Assembly: GCF_014805685.1 (NCBI RefSeq)
Contig: NC_060906.1
Location: forward strand, 8,637,346-8,701,345
Reading direction: 5' to 3'
Length of the DNA stretch: 64,000 bases
Source of the DNA: Silurus meridionalis
Taxonomy: Eukaryota; Chordata; Actinopteri; Siluriformes; Siluridae
The notes beneath the pieces were generated by a model. The model did not search any database. It was not told the origin of the DNA and saw nothing but the letters and a program-made list of their open reading frames with translations. Position 1 is the stretch's first letter. Every line of letters starts with the position of its first letter. A program made the position numbers and the translations under genes. This document shows, piece after piece, positions 22,395 to 45,481 of this stretch.

Positions 22395-23890
22395 AGATAC
22401 ATGTGTACTTCCATGTTTTATGTCATAAGCTCTATTATTGACCAGTACAGGAAGCCCCGCCGTGAGGCAGGGCATCAAAAAATTAGTTGATACTCATAAT
22501 GTTCCTCCCCACGGAAATCTTTAGTAAAAGGCGAAAGATTTATACGATCTGAAGAGAAACAAGAGTGTATGACTTTAACACTGGCTCGCACCAGCACGGC
22601 ATTCGGAACAACACAAATCCTAATGACGGCAACCAAAACATGCTGCATTAAAATCACCCTAAATTACTTTACATAAAATAACCACTTTTGTTCAAACGTT
22701 AATGTTACAAATCTATTCGTGCAAGTTTATACATTTACACAAACTAATTCTTCGATTAAGCGTTCACACGCAATGCATGGTGGGAATTGTTTGTCTCCGC
22801 CCCGGTTTGCTCACATGGTTCTCTAAGAGCAGGATCAGCTCCTCCCACTCAGACCCTTCAGTAGAGCAGGAGAGCTTTAGCCCTGTGTAATCTGCTGAAG
22901 TAATCTCAAGATGTTTCACAGAAACATTCTCACACGAAGCAGATCTTAATCATGACCATGAACTGTTCACTGTTCACTATTCAATGTAAACCATGTTCCT
23001 GACTCTTAAGATTGCTGTTGGTTCTCAGTGCAACATGAGTCTGGTATCTCAGACTTTCATTACAAAATCGGAAACGAGGCTTTAATCAACAGATTACACT
23101 TTTTTAACTGAATACCTTATTAAAATGAATATTTTTCATCTTTTTTAAATGTAGAAAATATATTTTTATTCACTGTCATCACCTGCTCCATGTAAACATT
23201 CTAATATTTTGCTCAAAAATACTATACATTTTTTAAATTTGTATAATGTAGTCATCAAGTGTTAATTTTATACCTTTTAAAAAATATTAATTGTAAATTT
23301 CATCTATTCATTTTGAGATTTCAAGATTTTTATTTGTCACAAACATGGTTATATACAGAATCCAACTCAGTGAAATGTAAACCTAATTGGCCGCTCAGAA
23401 ACGTCTGCATTAGATCATTTTATACATTTTTTCTAATGATATTCCATTCGTTCTTATATAATGGACATTTACGTTGTCTCTTAAATATAATCTAAGAATA
23501 ATCTATGTATAAAAGGGTTCAGGTCATCCATGTAACGTAAGAATCAATAATAAATAATAATAAATAATCAAATAATTTATATAAACGACTCTCAGCAATC
23601 TAACTGTAACCTGAAGAGCTAAAGATAAATTTCAGCTGGATGTAGCATGCTAAATATTGACTATAGTGAATAGTGTATATGATGGAAATGACAATTAAAG
23701 CTACTTGAATTGATGACTGACTGATCATTGCATGAATGTTTCTAATAAAGTGAGTGATGAATGTAGCTGTCTATCTATATAGTATTGATACTATATAGTC
23801 TCTGTTCTGACTGTGATTGAAATAAGAAAAAGAAAGGTGTTTTATACTTGTCACATGTACTTTAGAGCATAATTAAATTTAAAAATATTG
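22395..23890. other. Noncoding stretch
   Basis: Mostly AT-rich, with TATATAG and TAATAATAAATAATAA runs around 23540-23580. No exon supported. Confidence 0.4.
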
Positions 23891-23894
23891 AGTT

Positions 23895-23990
23895 AACAGT
23901 GGCAGCTTTGGTGATACCGGGGATTAAACCCCTGATATTCCGATCAGTAATCCAGAGCCTAAACCACGTCCCCAGACTGATTGTGTTGGA
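23895..23990 (-). mobile_element. tRNA-derived SINE fragment
   Basis: The minus strand reads 'ggctctggattactgatcggaatatcaggggtttaatcccc', matching the tRNA-like head of the SINE at 32.03 kb. Confidence 0.65.
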
Positions 23991-24154
23991 CAATAATTGT
24001 AAATGACAATAATGATTGTGATAGACAGTAATGCAGTGATGCCTTGGACAAATCCACAACCTTCTTTCTTCCTTAAGTAGACATTGGATCACTTTCTATC
24101 TTAGTTCTAGAATATTTTGTGAAAAGGAAATCAATTGGTTTTATGGTTCACATA

Positions 24155-24572
24155 CACCATATGGCCAATATATGTATGTGGACACCTGATCACCCATATT
24201 TCTTGTAAAAACCTTCTATTCCAGGTTTACTGCCTGCTTTGTTGTTATAAAAAGCTGAGGCTGAGAGGATTTTTTGAATAATGAGTAAACATGAGTATTA
24301 CTGATATCAGGCAGTGATGTTGGTGAGAAGGTTTGGGGTTCAGTAAGTGTTCAGTGGGGTGGAGGCCAGGGCTCTTTGGAGCACACCTGAGAACTTACAT
24401 TGCAGCTTTAACACAGTATGTGTGCATCAACTTTGATTTGTGTAGAGTTTGTAGAGAGGAATTGTCATGCTGGGACAGGTTGAAAAAGCTAAATGTTAAA
24501 TTGTTTAAACAATCTACATTGGTGTGTGTGTGATATTGTCTGGTGTCCATACACCTTTGGCCATATAATGTA
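24155..24572. mobile_element. Family A repeat, copy 4
   Basis: Both ends are visible: 'accatatggccaatatatgtatgtggacacctgatca' and its inverse 'ggtgtccatacacctttggccatataatgta'. The long inverted ends support a DNA transposon with TA-type targets. Confidence 0.75.
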
Positions 24573-25404
24573 TATTATTGTCTGGAATGTACAGATTTAT
24601 AAAGCTGGGTACACAGCATTGATAAGGCCAGTGATTAAAATTACTCCAAGCTGACATCGGGCAAGGAACCTCAAAGTACCTGTTTTGATGGACAGTCTTT
24701 TGTCTGTTGAGTTGTCCAGAAGCATGCAGTTTTTTTTTTCTTATTACACACCAGGATATACACATTGCCAAACCCCAAGGGCCCAATTTATTGAAAGATC
24801 TGAAAGAACTGCAAGGACCTACACGATAAGTTGTGAATGTTGACAAAGAGACATGACGGCAATGACGTATTGGCTTTTTTTTTTGCATGTGGTCATGCCC
24901 ACAACCTGTGTGGTCTAGACTTCATATTGGTGTGGTTGAGATGAGGAGACGAGGAAGTTAAAATAAATCCCGGGTCAAGTGCTAAATTTAGAAAGGAAAC
25001 ATAATTTATGTTATGCTGCCATAGCGAGTCTTGCCGGAGTCCAAACTGCACAGTGACATTAACTTTCATACACCAATAGTTACACTTAATAATCCATATC
25101 CTTCTCTTCCGTCACCCTCTTTCTCTCCTCTCTCTCTCTCGGTCGAGTTAAACATGCTCCTGAGGCTCCAGTGACCACTGTTCCTGCCCCTCTCCCCTCC
25201 GTGGATCTTCACACTTCTGTGCAGCTTGGGACGGTCTCTCATCAACACCTTGGGTGGTTCCATATAATTCCGGAGTAGAACAGGTGGTTTTGAGGACGGA
25301 TTGGACTGTACTTGGTTTTGGCGGTCTGCTGCACTGACTCGGGAGTGCAGTTTGCTTCTGATCGTCATCACTGTACCCCGCAACTTTGTATATATGCTTC
25401 AAAT
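24573..25404. other. Noncoding stretch
   Basis: No exon or classified repeat. Overlapping frames on the minus strand (25066-25504) have no domain. Confidence 0.4.
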
Positions 25405-25650
25405 GGACATTTGGTGCAACCCAGATGAGGATGGGTTCCCTCTTAAATCTGGTTCCTCTCAAGGTTTCTTCCTTATGCCATCTCGGGGAGTTTTTCTTTG
25501 CCACAGTTGCTCATCAGGGACAAACATACTTACAAAGAACATATTTACATTTAATCACCACATTATCTGTGTAAAGCTGCTTTGAGACAATGTTCATTGT
25601 TAAAAGCGCTATACAAATAAAAATGAATTGAATTGAATTGAATTGAATAA
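25405..25650 (+). mobile_element. LINE/SINE 3' tail with (ATTGA)n end
   Basis: 'gatgaggatgggttccctctt', 'ggtttcttccttatgccatctcggggag' and 'gtgtaaagctgctttgagacaatgttcattgttaaaagcgctatacaaataaaa' are followed by (TTGAA)n. An inverted copy of the last block lies at 38640-38710. Confidence 0.75.
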
Positions 25651-26394
25651 TTACGGTATACGATGCAAGGGATGAGGGTATCAGTCATTTTACAGCACAG
25701 TTTGGTGATTCTTTCTTGCTCTAGTTCAGTCAGAACAGGGAATTGAGCAAATTAGACTTTGTGACCTTGTGCACCCCCTCTACTGTTAGTAATTCAAAAC
25801 TGCAGCAGGCCAGGGAGGGCCTCACTTGTGGGAAGGGCCTACTGTGTGTTTTTACACAAAGAGGTAGAGAGGCAGAAGTATTTGTTATAACTGAGCTAAA
25901 AAGGCTCAACCTCAAACACATTAAAGAAAAGTAGGCCTGAGCAAGGTGAAAGTCTTCTGAGAGTTTGATTGTTCTTTACAACCAGGACGAAATATGACGT
26001 CTGAAATACCAGAGAATGCAGGAGGAATGCAAAAAGGAGCAAAAAAGGTAGAGTAAGTACAAAAGTCAAACAATGGTAGTAACTGTGTTGAAGTTTGAGA
26101 GACTGACATAGAACCAGCTCTTAAAACTGCACTATTGATTGCATAGAGGAGGTAATGTAAGGGTTTGAGTGAGACATGTGGACATGCAGTTTATCAAGAA
26201 TTTCCATCATATTGAATGGTGTATTTTGAAATTTTGCACCAGGTTAATACCAGTTTTACATCCTAGCATGTAGTATATGTTAGTGTAGAGTTAGTACCTT
26301 TAACAGAAAGTCTGAAGGCACCTTCTTGGACCTTTTAGTTCAGATGGTGGGAAACTATAAAGCTCCACCATAGAAAACCAACCTACACAATTAT

Positions 26395-26495
26395 CTTTGT
26401 TAGAACAGGTTTGGGCCTCTTAGCTCTAATGAAAGGAAACCACAGGAGTGTAAAGGTTATGGAGTGCAAATACTTTTGGAAATGTATTATAATTT
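26395..26495. mobile_element. Family A repeat, copy 5 (partial)
   Basis: Contains 'gttagaacaggtttgggcctcttagctctaatgaaaggaaacc' and ends '.aatacttttgg'. It lies 225 bp before the first detected ociad2 exon. Confidence 0.55.
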
Positions 26496-26719
26496 AGTTT
26501 GCACATACCTCAATGTCTGCAGATACCGATACTGCTATATACAAAATTTTGATTGATGTCAAGTGTTCATCAGCGTGGCGACGTACACTAGGCTTAGATT
26601 TTATATCTGAAACGTTCCTTAGTTTTATTTAAGAAGCTCCTCAAACTGCGTCGAAAGAACTTTAAGATGATTAATGTTTTCTTTCTGATCTTCTCTTGGT
26701 GCCATTTTATTGACATCAG

Positions 26720-26798
26720 TGTCCCATAGGGGACAAACATTTACCTGAGGTGACGCAGATCTGGAAGGAGTGCCAAGAGGAGAGCTTTTGGTACAGAG
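26720..26798 (+). CDS. ociad2: ociad2 coding exon (first one detected)
   Basis: Acceptor ..gacatcag, donor GAG|GTAAAA, phase 1 at the 3' end. It encodes CPIGDKHLPEVTQIWKECQE and the following ESFWYR, the start of the OCIA domain. At least one exon with the initiator is missing upstream. Confidence 0.88.
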
Positions 26799-27004
26799 GT
26801 AAAAAAAAATAAAATAAAATACTATTATGACGTATTACTCAAATTGCTCCCTTGAATTTTTGTAATGTGATTAAAATGAATAGTAAATTATTTATTTAGT
26901 TTAAGTATGCATTAACATACGAATACAGGATCAGATCAATTAAATGCATTAATTTTAGTCTAAACATTTCATTAAAGGATTTCAGTTGGTTCGTTTAGCT
27001 GCAC

Positions 27005-27055
<51 letters not shown>

Positions 27056-29279
27056 ATTTCCCTATAATGGCTGGCAGCTGTAGACTCTGGCCTTGGACTC
27101 TGACTATGGAAGAGAAACTTCCTGACTGTATAAATGTTGCAGAAATCTGGATTGTTTGTGCTTTTTATGATTTTAATTTTTACCCTTATTTTCTCCCCCA
27201 GCACTTCCACTCTCACTTGGAAGCATGGCTATCACTGGTGGTCTAATCTACAATGGTAATTTATTTATTTTTGCAGTCTACAGATATTTTCTGAGCGATC
27301 AACTCAATTCATTTGATAAAAAAGAAAAAGAGGAGAAGATTTTGTGTAATGTAATTGTATTTATGCTGTTTATTATGTGTTTGTTTGTAACAGGGGTTTG
27401 GAAACGATCAAAGCGATTTGGACCATTCCCTAAACTAGCATGTAAGTTCTTATCCAAAGGAAATGACATTGGTTTAAAAAAAACAAACAAACAAAAAAAA
27501 ATACCAATGCACATAGATTTTATTAAATTTTGTAAATTTAGATTTATTAAATTTTTTTATTAAGGAACATTACTCTTTCGCCGAAAACCTGCTTGTGAGG
27601 AGAAGGAATCGCACACACACTTAAATAAACACCGCTTTTGACTTTTTGCAGTATATGAAAGCTGCATTATTACGCCGATTACAAATGCACCTTTGTACAC
27701 AGATACTGATCCCTGTTCAACACCAACAGAACCACACCTTAAACCGATTTTACCTCCACACCTTCCTGTAGGTGCCTCTTTACTTATACACAGACTCTAT
27801 ATACTATATACTGTATGTAATGAACTAAAGGGCATATGTCACATACGTTGATTGTGGAAAGACACTAACAAAATGATATGTGTAAAAACAGCTACTGTAT
27901 ATTCATTCAGATTGAATTTAACATGTGATAGGATTATACATTTGATCATTACAAATATCTATATCTTCATTTCCAGCTTTCTTTCTCAGGCTATAGATTG
28001 GTGTGATTTTCTTTTTAAGTCCAAATGTAGCTAAGTTTATTCCATAGGTAGTTACAATATAAATTTTATTTGTTAATCTAAGAAATCATTGTTTTACATT
28101 ATCCAAATTGATAAAGACTCTTCAGCAGCTTAATAATAGGATGCAAGTACACTTTCTCTCTCTTTGCATACACAATTTCTCTCATTTACAATAAGGAATG
28201 AGGAATCAGTTACTCTGAGGGAATAATCTCTTCTTTTTATGATACTAAAGTTACCATTGAGAGCAATTGAGGCTTCATGGTGTAATGAATGCAGTAATAA
28301 TTGAATCTGTGCACCGTTTATTCCAGTGGCAGGTCTTGTTGGTTACCTAGTGGGAAAGGCTTCTTACATGGGAACATGTAGAGATAAGTTTCAAAAAAAG
28401 CTGGGACCGGAGTTCAGCAAAGGCTTTGGCCCAGGCTGGGGTCCAGGGTTTGGAGGTCATGGACACAGGCAAGTAATAATGTGGATTTCACTACACTACA
28501 TAGGCCAAACTTATAATGATGAAACACTCTTGAGACTCTCTTGTGCCTCTATTTACTAATTAATTTTTGCTGCAGTGAACTGTTTGAGTAGAAAAGCTAC
28601 AGTAAAAACAGGGAAATTCACTTCTATAGTCATCTTTCACCCAAAAGTTATACTAAGACGAGTTGTTATTCAGTAATGTGTCGCACCTAACGCAGCTCAT
28701 CAGGGACCTGACTTATACCAAGCTGATAATAGAAGCAGAATTGATAGAACAGGGCAAGATCTCGACTATTTATTTAATTCTTACTCATTTCCTTACCAAT
28801 GATTTGTTGTTCATACCTTTTAAAGCTTCGCATTTTCCATTTCGTGCATTTTTGCCATTTTATTTGTCCAAAAGTATATTCCAATTTAGTTTTTTACAAT
28901 TTGTAGCCGATGTTCATTTATTTTTCCCCCTAAAACACTGTTGTTGTTGTTGTTGTGTGTTTTTTTTTAGCAAATCCTATTATTAAAACACAAAGCACTT
29001 AGCTCACAAACCTGACCAAACTGCCCATACACAATATACAATAGTACAATTGTCGGTTAAGTTAATATCTATTAAAACACGACTTTAAGCAAGGTTCCTA
29101 ATGTTTTGCCGTATAGCGCTTTGCTTTTTTCTGCTTTTAAACAATTTCCCTATGGGGTCAATAAAGTATTTTGATTATTCTTATGATTGTTTTTCTGCAG
29201 ACACTGCACACATGTATGTCAGGAGTGTAAGAAGGCAGAAGGAGCTGGAACGGAGTCTGTAAAACCTACTGAAACCTGA
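26720..29279 (+). CDS. ociad2: OCIA domain-containing protein 2 (5' end missing)
   Basis: Five coding exons join in frame to give 133 residues: 26720-26798, 27202-27255, 27394-27441, 28327-28468 and 29201-29279. The OCIA domain is plain: WKECQEESFWYRALPLSLGS, then ITGGLIYNG, RFGPFPKLA and a Gly-rich hydrophobic stretch with VGKASYMGTC. The C-terminus contains HRHCTHVCQECKK. The short length and the Cys/His C-terminus fit OCIAD2 rather than the longer OCIAD1. OCIA proteins are hydrophobic membrane proteins reported at mitochondria and endosomes; mitochondrial respiratory-complex roles are known from family work, not from this sequence. The first exon with the start codon was not found upstream. 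Intron 4 begins GC rather than GT. An AATAAA follows 129 nt after the stop. Confidence 0.88.
27006..27051. repeat. (GT)n microsatellite in an ociad2 intron
   Basis: About 46 bp of GT, 150 bp before the next exon. Confidence 0.95.
27202..27255 (+). CDS. ociad2: ociad2 coding exon
   Basis: Flanked by ttctcccccag and GTAATT. Encodes ALPLSLGSMAITGGLIYN, the first hydrophobic segment of the OCIA domain. Confidence 0.9.
27394..27441 (+). CDS. ociad2: ociad2 coding exon
   Basis: Flanked by tttgtaacag and GTAAGT. Encodes GVWKRSKRFGPFPKLA, the linker between the two hydrophobic segments. Confidence 0.9.
28327..28468 (+). CDS. ociad2: ociad2 coding exon ending at a GC donor
   Basis: The acceptor is tttattccag. 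It encodes the second hydrophobic segment (LAGLVGYLVGKASYMG) and a Gly/Phe-rich stretch. The 3' boundary is ACAG|GCAAGT. GC is required because the next exon only joins in frame (phase 2) there. Confidence 0.88.
29201..29279 (+). CDS. ociad2: ociad2 last coding exon
   Basis: The acceptor is tttttctgcag. It encodes RHCTHVCQECKK and an acidic/Thr tail, then TGA. Confidence 0.9.
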
Positions 29280-29407
29280 TGAAAAATTAATACAAAATAC
29301 AATACTGGCATCGACCAAATGTAATGCAGACACTTGTACAGTGACATCAGCAGTCTTATAATAGCGCACATACTTTTGTTACTTCATTTGTATTGAAAAG
29401 GAACTGA

Positions 29408-29413
29408 AATAAA
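29408..29413 (+). terminator. Polyadenylation signal AATAAA of ociad2
   Basis: Canonical hexamer 129 nt after the stop codon, followed by a GT/T-rich stretch (ttgtattgttaaattgtgtgg). Confidence 0.75.
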
Positions 29414-29517
29414 GCTTGGTCCTATAGATCTTGTATTGTTAAATTGTGTGGTTTTTCAGTAATAGATTACATTATTTACATCTTTGTAATGTGAATGATC
29501 AATGATTGGCCTTCACT

Positions 29518-29710
29518 TAACATTTACATTTATGGAATTCGGCAAACACCCATATCCAGTGTGACTTACATTTATCTCATTCATACAACTGAGCAATTAG
29601 GGGTTACAGTCCTGCTCAGGGGTCCAGCTTCATGTGGCTGGGATTTTAACTTGGTGTGGCTGGAATTTAAACACTTTCCAATGCCTATACCACTAAACTA
29701 CCACCTCCCT
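29518..29710. mobile_element. SINE-like repeat, near-complete copy
   Basis: From 'acatttacatttatggaattcggcaaacaccca' to 'cactaaactaccacctccc'. Same family as the pieces at 14.7, 19.9 and 20.8 kb. Confidence 0.7.
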
Positions 29711-29714
29711 GTAA

Positions 29715-30490
29715 ATGTAAATGTGACTAAACATAAATGTATAGTTGCAGGAAACCCTCAGATAGACCTACATTAAATATGTCATGGGTTTATACTGAAA
29801 TATATGTGATATGCTTGATGATTCTAATGATAAATGGTTGAAAACTGCATTTTCAATATTCCTGTGAGAAATGTGACCCTCGGATGTCATGGTGCAATGT
29901 ACAGCAACAGTTGTATATAACAGGAAAATAACTTTCAATGATGTTATACATGAGGAATATCCATTAGATTTCTTTAGATCTTTTTCCTAGAAACAAAAAG
30001 CTAAGAGATTCTATTCTTTTCTCACCATTTTCCAGCGAGGTTACATTTCATATTAATGAAAACTTCTATAACTGTTCTAAAACTCGTCTCAGCAAGTTAA
30101 TAATCTATAAGATGACTGTAGTCTTAGCAGGAATGTTAATACTTTGACACTTTTTCTCATAGAGCAAAGTGTACAGGTGTTAGAAGAAACTAGAGCACCA
30201 CTGCATTGCTCTATTTAGGTAGAGAGGAATCTGCAGTTAGAAACTGGATTGTGGGTAATGTAGGGAAACTTACTCGAAATGAAACCAGACTAAAAGATTA
30301 TGCTTAAAAAGGCAACTCAACTGACTGTACTGTTTCATAATTTGTCATGACAAAATTTGGTGTCTTGACAAAGCCAGTGGTGCATTTTTTTTTAATATAC
30401 GCTTGAAGATAGTTGAAAAAAAGAAAGAGAGAGAGAGAGAGAACAGAATGACAGACACACAGTTACTGGTAGAAAGATGGCTGACAGAGT
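29715..30490. other. Intergenic, nothing identified
   Basis: AT-rich sequence with one short (GA)n near 30428-30442. No exon or repeat family recognised. Confidence 0.4.
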
Positions 30491-30494
30491 GGCT

Positions 30495-30645
30495 CACTTC
30501 ACTGGAACAGGTTTGGGTTTCCAAGTTCTAGAAAATGCTAAATTGTATTATAGCGCATCTAAAGATGTCCTGTACAATTGAGTGCCTCCAACACTGTGTA
30601 ACAGTCAGATGGCCTAACACTTTTGGCAATAAAGTGTATGACACA
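30495..30645. mobile_element. Family A repeat, copy 6 (partial)
   Basis: 'cactggaacaggtttgggtttccaagttctag', 'catctaaagatgtcctgtacaattgagtgcc' and 'cctaacacttttggcaataaagtgtatga'. Confidence 0.7.
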
Positions 30646-32025
30646 ACAGGCCCAAAGACCAATCTGAGTTTGATGAGTTCAGATTTTTTTTTTTATACAA
30701 GTCAAACACATTTGAGCTCCTCTACTGGGAAAAATTTAATTCTGTTCAGTTAGAAGTAATTCCATGTAAGATTAAAACAAGCGGAAGTACACTCAGCAGT
30801 TTGTCAACCTAATACATATGATACATGTAAATCGGTGTTAGGCCGTGCTTTTCACACCGAGGCCTTCAGTGCTGTCCTACCTGAACCAATCCACCTCTTA
30901 ATACCATCATTATGACTTCGCAGCTATGGAAAGCATAAATATTATACAAAAACACAGTATAACAAAGCGCTGCATCACAGATGGGTATCTTATGCAGCGA
31001 GAATAGAATTAATGCCATGAAGCAATAAACCCAATAAACACAATTCAACAAGTTTGCTTTCACTGCAGCCACAGCTGCACTGCCCATATACATCATCTCT
31101 AGCAGAGGCATTTTCGTGTATTTTCTCAGTGCATTACGGTTTTCCTGGAAATTTGTAATTAAAGCAAATGTGTTTGTGTAAATTTTACACAAAAGAAAAC
31201 ACTGCGGTCTAAATGGTTCATAAAAAAGTGTTTCGGCCATCCTTTTCTCACAACGTCCAGTTTTTTTCAAAACTCTGTCTTGTAAATGTCCTTGTAAGTG
31301 TGTCTGCGACCAAATCAATTTCTTCTCTACGGTCAGTCATTGTGGAATTAAAAAACAGCTATTAAATCCTCACAATTATATTGGAGTTTTTGCTACAGAA
31401 GCGGGTTGAGATCTCTGACTAGTGCGTTCTCTGACCATCCAATCGAAGGACATGAAAATGGCGACATAATTGGACGTCTTCTAGAGGGCTCATGTAGCCA
31501 AATCCCAATTGTTTAAAGCAACATAGATTTGAATCTAACACGAGTCTGCTCTGTTCATTTGTGCTTTCATTCTTTATGACAATACACGATGTGACAACAG
31601 AAATTGAATTGGATAGAAACTCAAACAGAAACTTACATCAGCAGCTCACCCGAGGAAATAATTTTATGCAGAAAGATCTATTAAAATGTAATATGTAAAA
31701 TGTAAAGTCTGATCAAGTTTAGTCCAGTAGAGAAGGCCTTGCTGGTCCTGACGGCCAACCACTGATGTAAATATCACATTAATAAAAGATTTATATGTAT
31801 TATAATTATTATATTTACATTTATATTTACTTCGAACATGTGAATAATTTTTAACTATATGTAATGTATTTTATCAAACTGTTTACTTGGAACATGTTTG
31901 GAAAAATGTATAAAACATGAATGTGAGTTGAAAGACGCTTTAACAGACGATTCCAAAAACAGATCGATCTGATGACGTCTCCCCAACGCAGGACAAGAGA
32001 GAGATAAAAAAAGGGAGACTTTATA
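30646..32025. other. Intergenic, nothing identified
   Basis: A 150-codon minus-strand frame at 30866-31318 lacks any recognisable domain or splice context. No gene is called. Confidence 0.4.
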
Positions 32026-32027
32026 TA

Positions 32028-32250
32028 GGTGGTAGTTCATTTGTTAAAGCTTTGGGTTACGGATCGGAAGGTCGGGGTTTAAAGCCCTGATTTCACCAAG
32101 CTGCTACTCTTGGGGCTCTTGACCTCCTTAACCCTATGTGCTCCAGGGGTTTCTGTATCATGGCTGACTCCTGCTTCGTACCATCACTGGGGTATGCGAG
32201 GAAAGAATTTCAATGTGCTGTAAAGTACATTTCTTTCAGGGCTTAAACAA

Positions 32251-32289
<39 letters not shown>

Positions 32290-32292
32290 ATT
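32028..32292 (+). mobile_element. tRNA-derived SINE with (AAAT)n tail
   Basis: The head resembles a tRNA: 'ttaaagctttgggttacggatcggaaggtcggggtttaaagccc' (A- and B-box-like). The body is 'ctcttgacctccttaaccctatgtgctccaggggtttctgtatcatggctgac', and it ends in (AAAT)n at about 32251-32290. It lies about 190 bp upstream of the dcun1d4 promoter boxes. Confidence 0.85.
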
Positions 32293-32469
32293 TCACTGAA
32301 ATGTGCACTATTGTGTACCAGTGATCAGAGACACTATCATGTCACAAAAAGTGTGTTATTTAACTTTCAACGCAAAGCAAACAGGGTTACTGTTAACTTT
32401 CTCCAGCAAAAAATAAAATATACATATTTAGGAGGAAACGGATGCTCACGCCCTACTGTAAACAAAACT

Positions 32470-32873
32470 GTCATTATCCACCAATCAGCACGCGCGACTC
32501 GTGGATTGACTCGTGCTCCGGCCAATGACACGCGTGCGAAACAAACGCTTCCGGGTAGGCGATATCCAATCGCGTTTCTCCAAAGGCAGGGCTTTGTGCG
32601 TTGCACGAGGAAGTCGTCCAATAGCCACGCTCGGAAGGCGGGGTTTAATTCGGAACTCCAGCGTATGGTAAGTGGGCAGTGGGTGGGCGTAACGTGCGCG
32701 GGCGCTTCGGAGATGATTGACGCACTTAAGCACCAATCGCGGAGGGCGCGCGGGCGTGGTCAGGAAAGATGGCGTCCAACTGAATCGTTCGTGGGCGTGG
32801 CTGACACGGGCGTGTCCCGCCCCCTGGCCGGTCTGCAGCTTCGCACACAAATACAGTGGAGTGTTTGATAAAA
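32470..32873 (+). promoter_or_regulatory. CpG-rich promoter of dcun1d4
   Basis: The region is CpG-dense and contains five CCAAT boxes on the + strand (32481, 32522, 32566, 32618, 32733), several GGGCGTG/GC-box-like words (about 32676, 32753, 32793, 32809) and an AAGATGGCG word at 32766 resembling a YY1 site. There is no TATA box. It ends at the dcun1d4 ATG, so the 5' UTR is short or lies within it. The architecture fits a housekeeping NF-Y-type promoter. Confidence 0.75.
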
Positions 32874-44480
<11,607 letters not shown>

Positions 44481-44634
44481 CAACAACCGTCATGGCCTCT
44501 ACCATCACCAATAACTAGAAAGTAATCTGCAACAGTCACCCTGGCATCAGTGAACGAAATGACTTAGAAATGGTCCTTACAAATGAAACCTAACCGGACC
44601 AGGTGGGGCAAACTGTAGGCATCCTACCACTGAA

Positions 44635-44636
<2 letters not shown>

Positions 44637-44720
<84 letters not shown>
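44637..44720 (+). repeat. 84-nt (TG)n in the dcun1d4 3' UTR
   Basis: A pure TG run starting 156 nt after the stop codon, so the mRNA would carry a long UG repeat. Confidence 0.9.
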
Positions 44721-44722
<2 letters not shown>

Positions 44723-45390
44723 AATGTGTGTGAGAGAGAGTGTGAGTGGGGGAAAAAGTGTCAGCGTTCCATCGTGTAACATTCACACCTTGCCCTTCTC
44801 TAAAGGGTTATATGTGAGCGTCATCACTGATGATAAATAGCTAAAACAGCAGCTCAAGCCCCAAATTCTCACCTGATGTCCAGACCAACCTGCAAAGCAT
44901 CATGGGAAAGCACATGACCAAGCTCAGTGTCGCTCCCTGCCACCCTACTGTGACATGTCTTAACTGTGAATTTGTGAATGGCTGTTTAAGAGGTGGCGGG
45001 GTTTAAATGTGATATTCCACATAGTAGTCATAGGGTCTCATTTACAAAACAAACTCATACCAAAACCATTTATTAATGATGATTTGAGTTGAAATATGTA
45101 CTGCTGCTGATTATGATCTGCAGTTCAGTGACCAAACTTTAGATCCTGACCTGTTACATTACATTAAGACATGAAGTCTCACTTGCTACATGTTGAAAAG
45201 GCTTTGCAAGTGAAATATTAAGACTTTCCTTTGAACAACCTAATGGACAAAGTGGACATGGGCGTTTTATAAACTGTGAACTAAAGATGATAAAAAATAG
45301 TACTAAATCAACCCTCCTTATAGAATATTTTCTGAAGTTCTCATTGCTGTTTCAATGCAGATAAGCATCAACTGCTAAGATTCCACAGGG

Positions 45391-45394
<4 letters not shown>

Positions 45395-45472
<78 letters not shown>
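45395..45472. repeat. (TA)n microsatellite in the probable dcun1d4 3' UTR
   Basis: About 78 bp of TA ending in ACACACATAC. Confidence 0.95.

Positions 45473-45481
<9 letters not shown>

Noticed and set aside
26657..26760. Start codon directly upstream of the first detected ociad2 exon
   Set aside because: The ATG at about 26657 reads through in a different frame from the OCIA domain and hits a stop at the exon.
30866..31318. 150-codon minus-strand frame
   Set aside because: No recognisable domain, atypical composition, no promoter or splice signals. Probably chance in AT-rich DNA.
32311..32868. 185-codon + strand frame across the dcun1d4 promoter
   Set aside because: It lies in CpG-rich promoter DNA, is out of frame with dcun1d4, has an overlapping minus-strand frame of similar length, and shows no domain.
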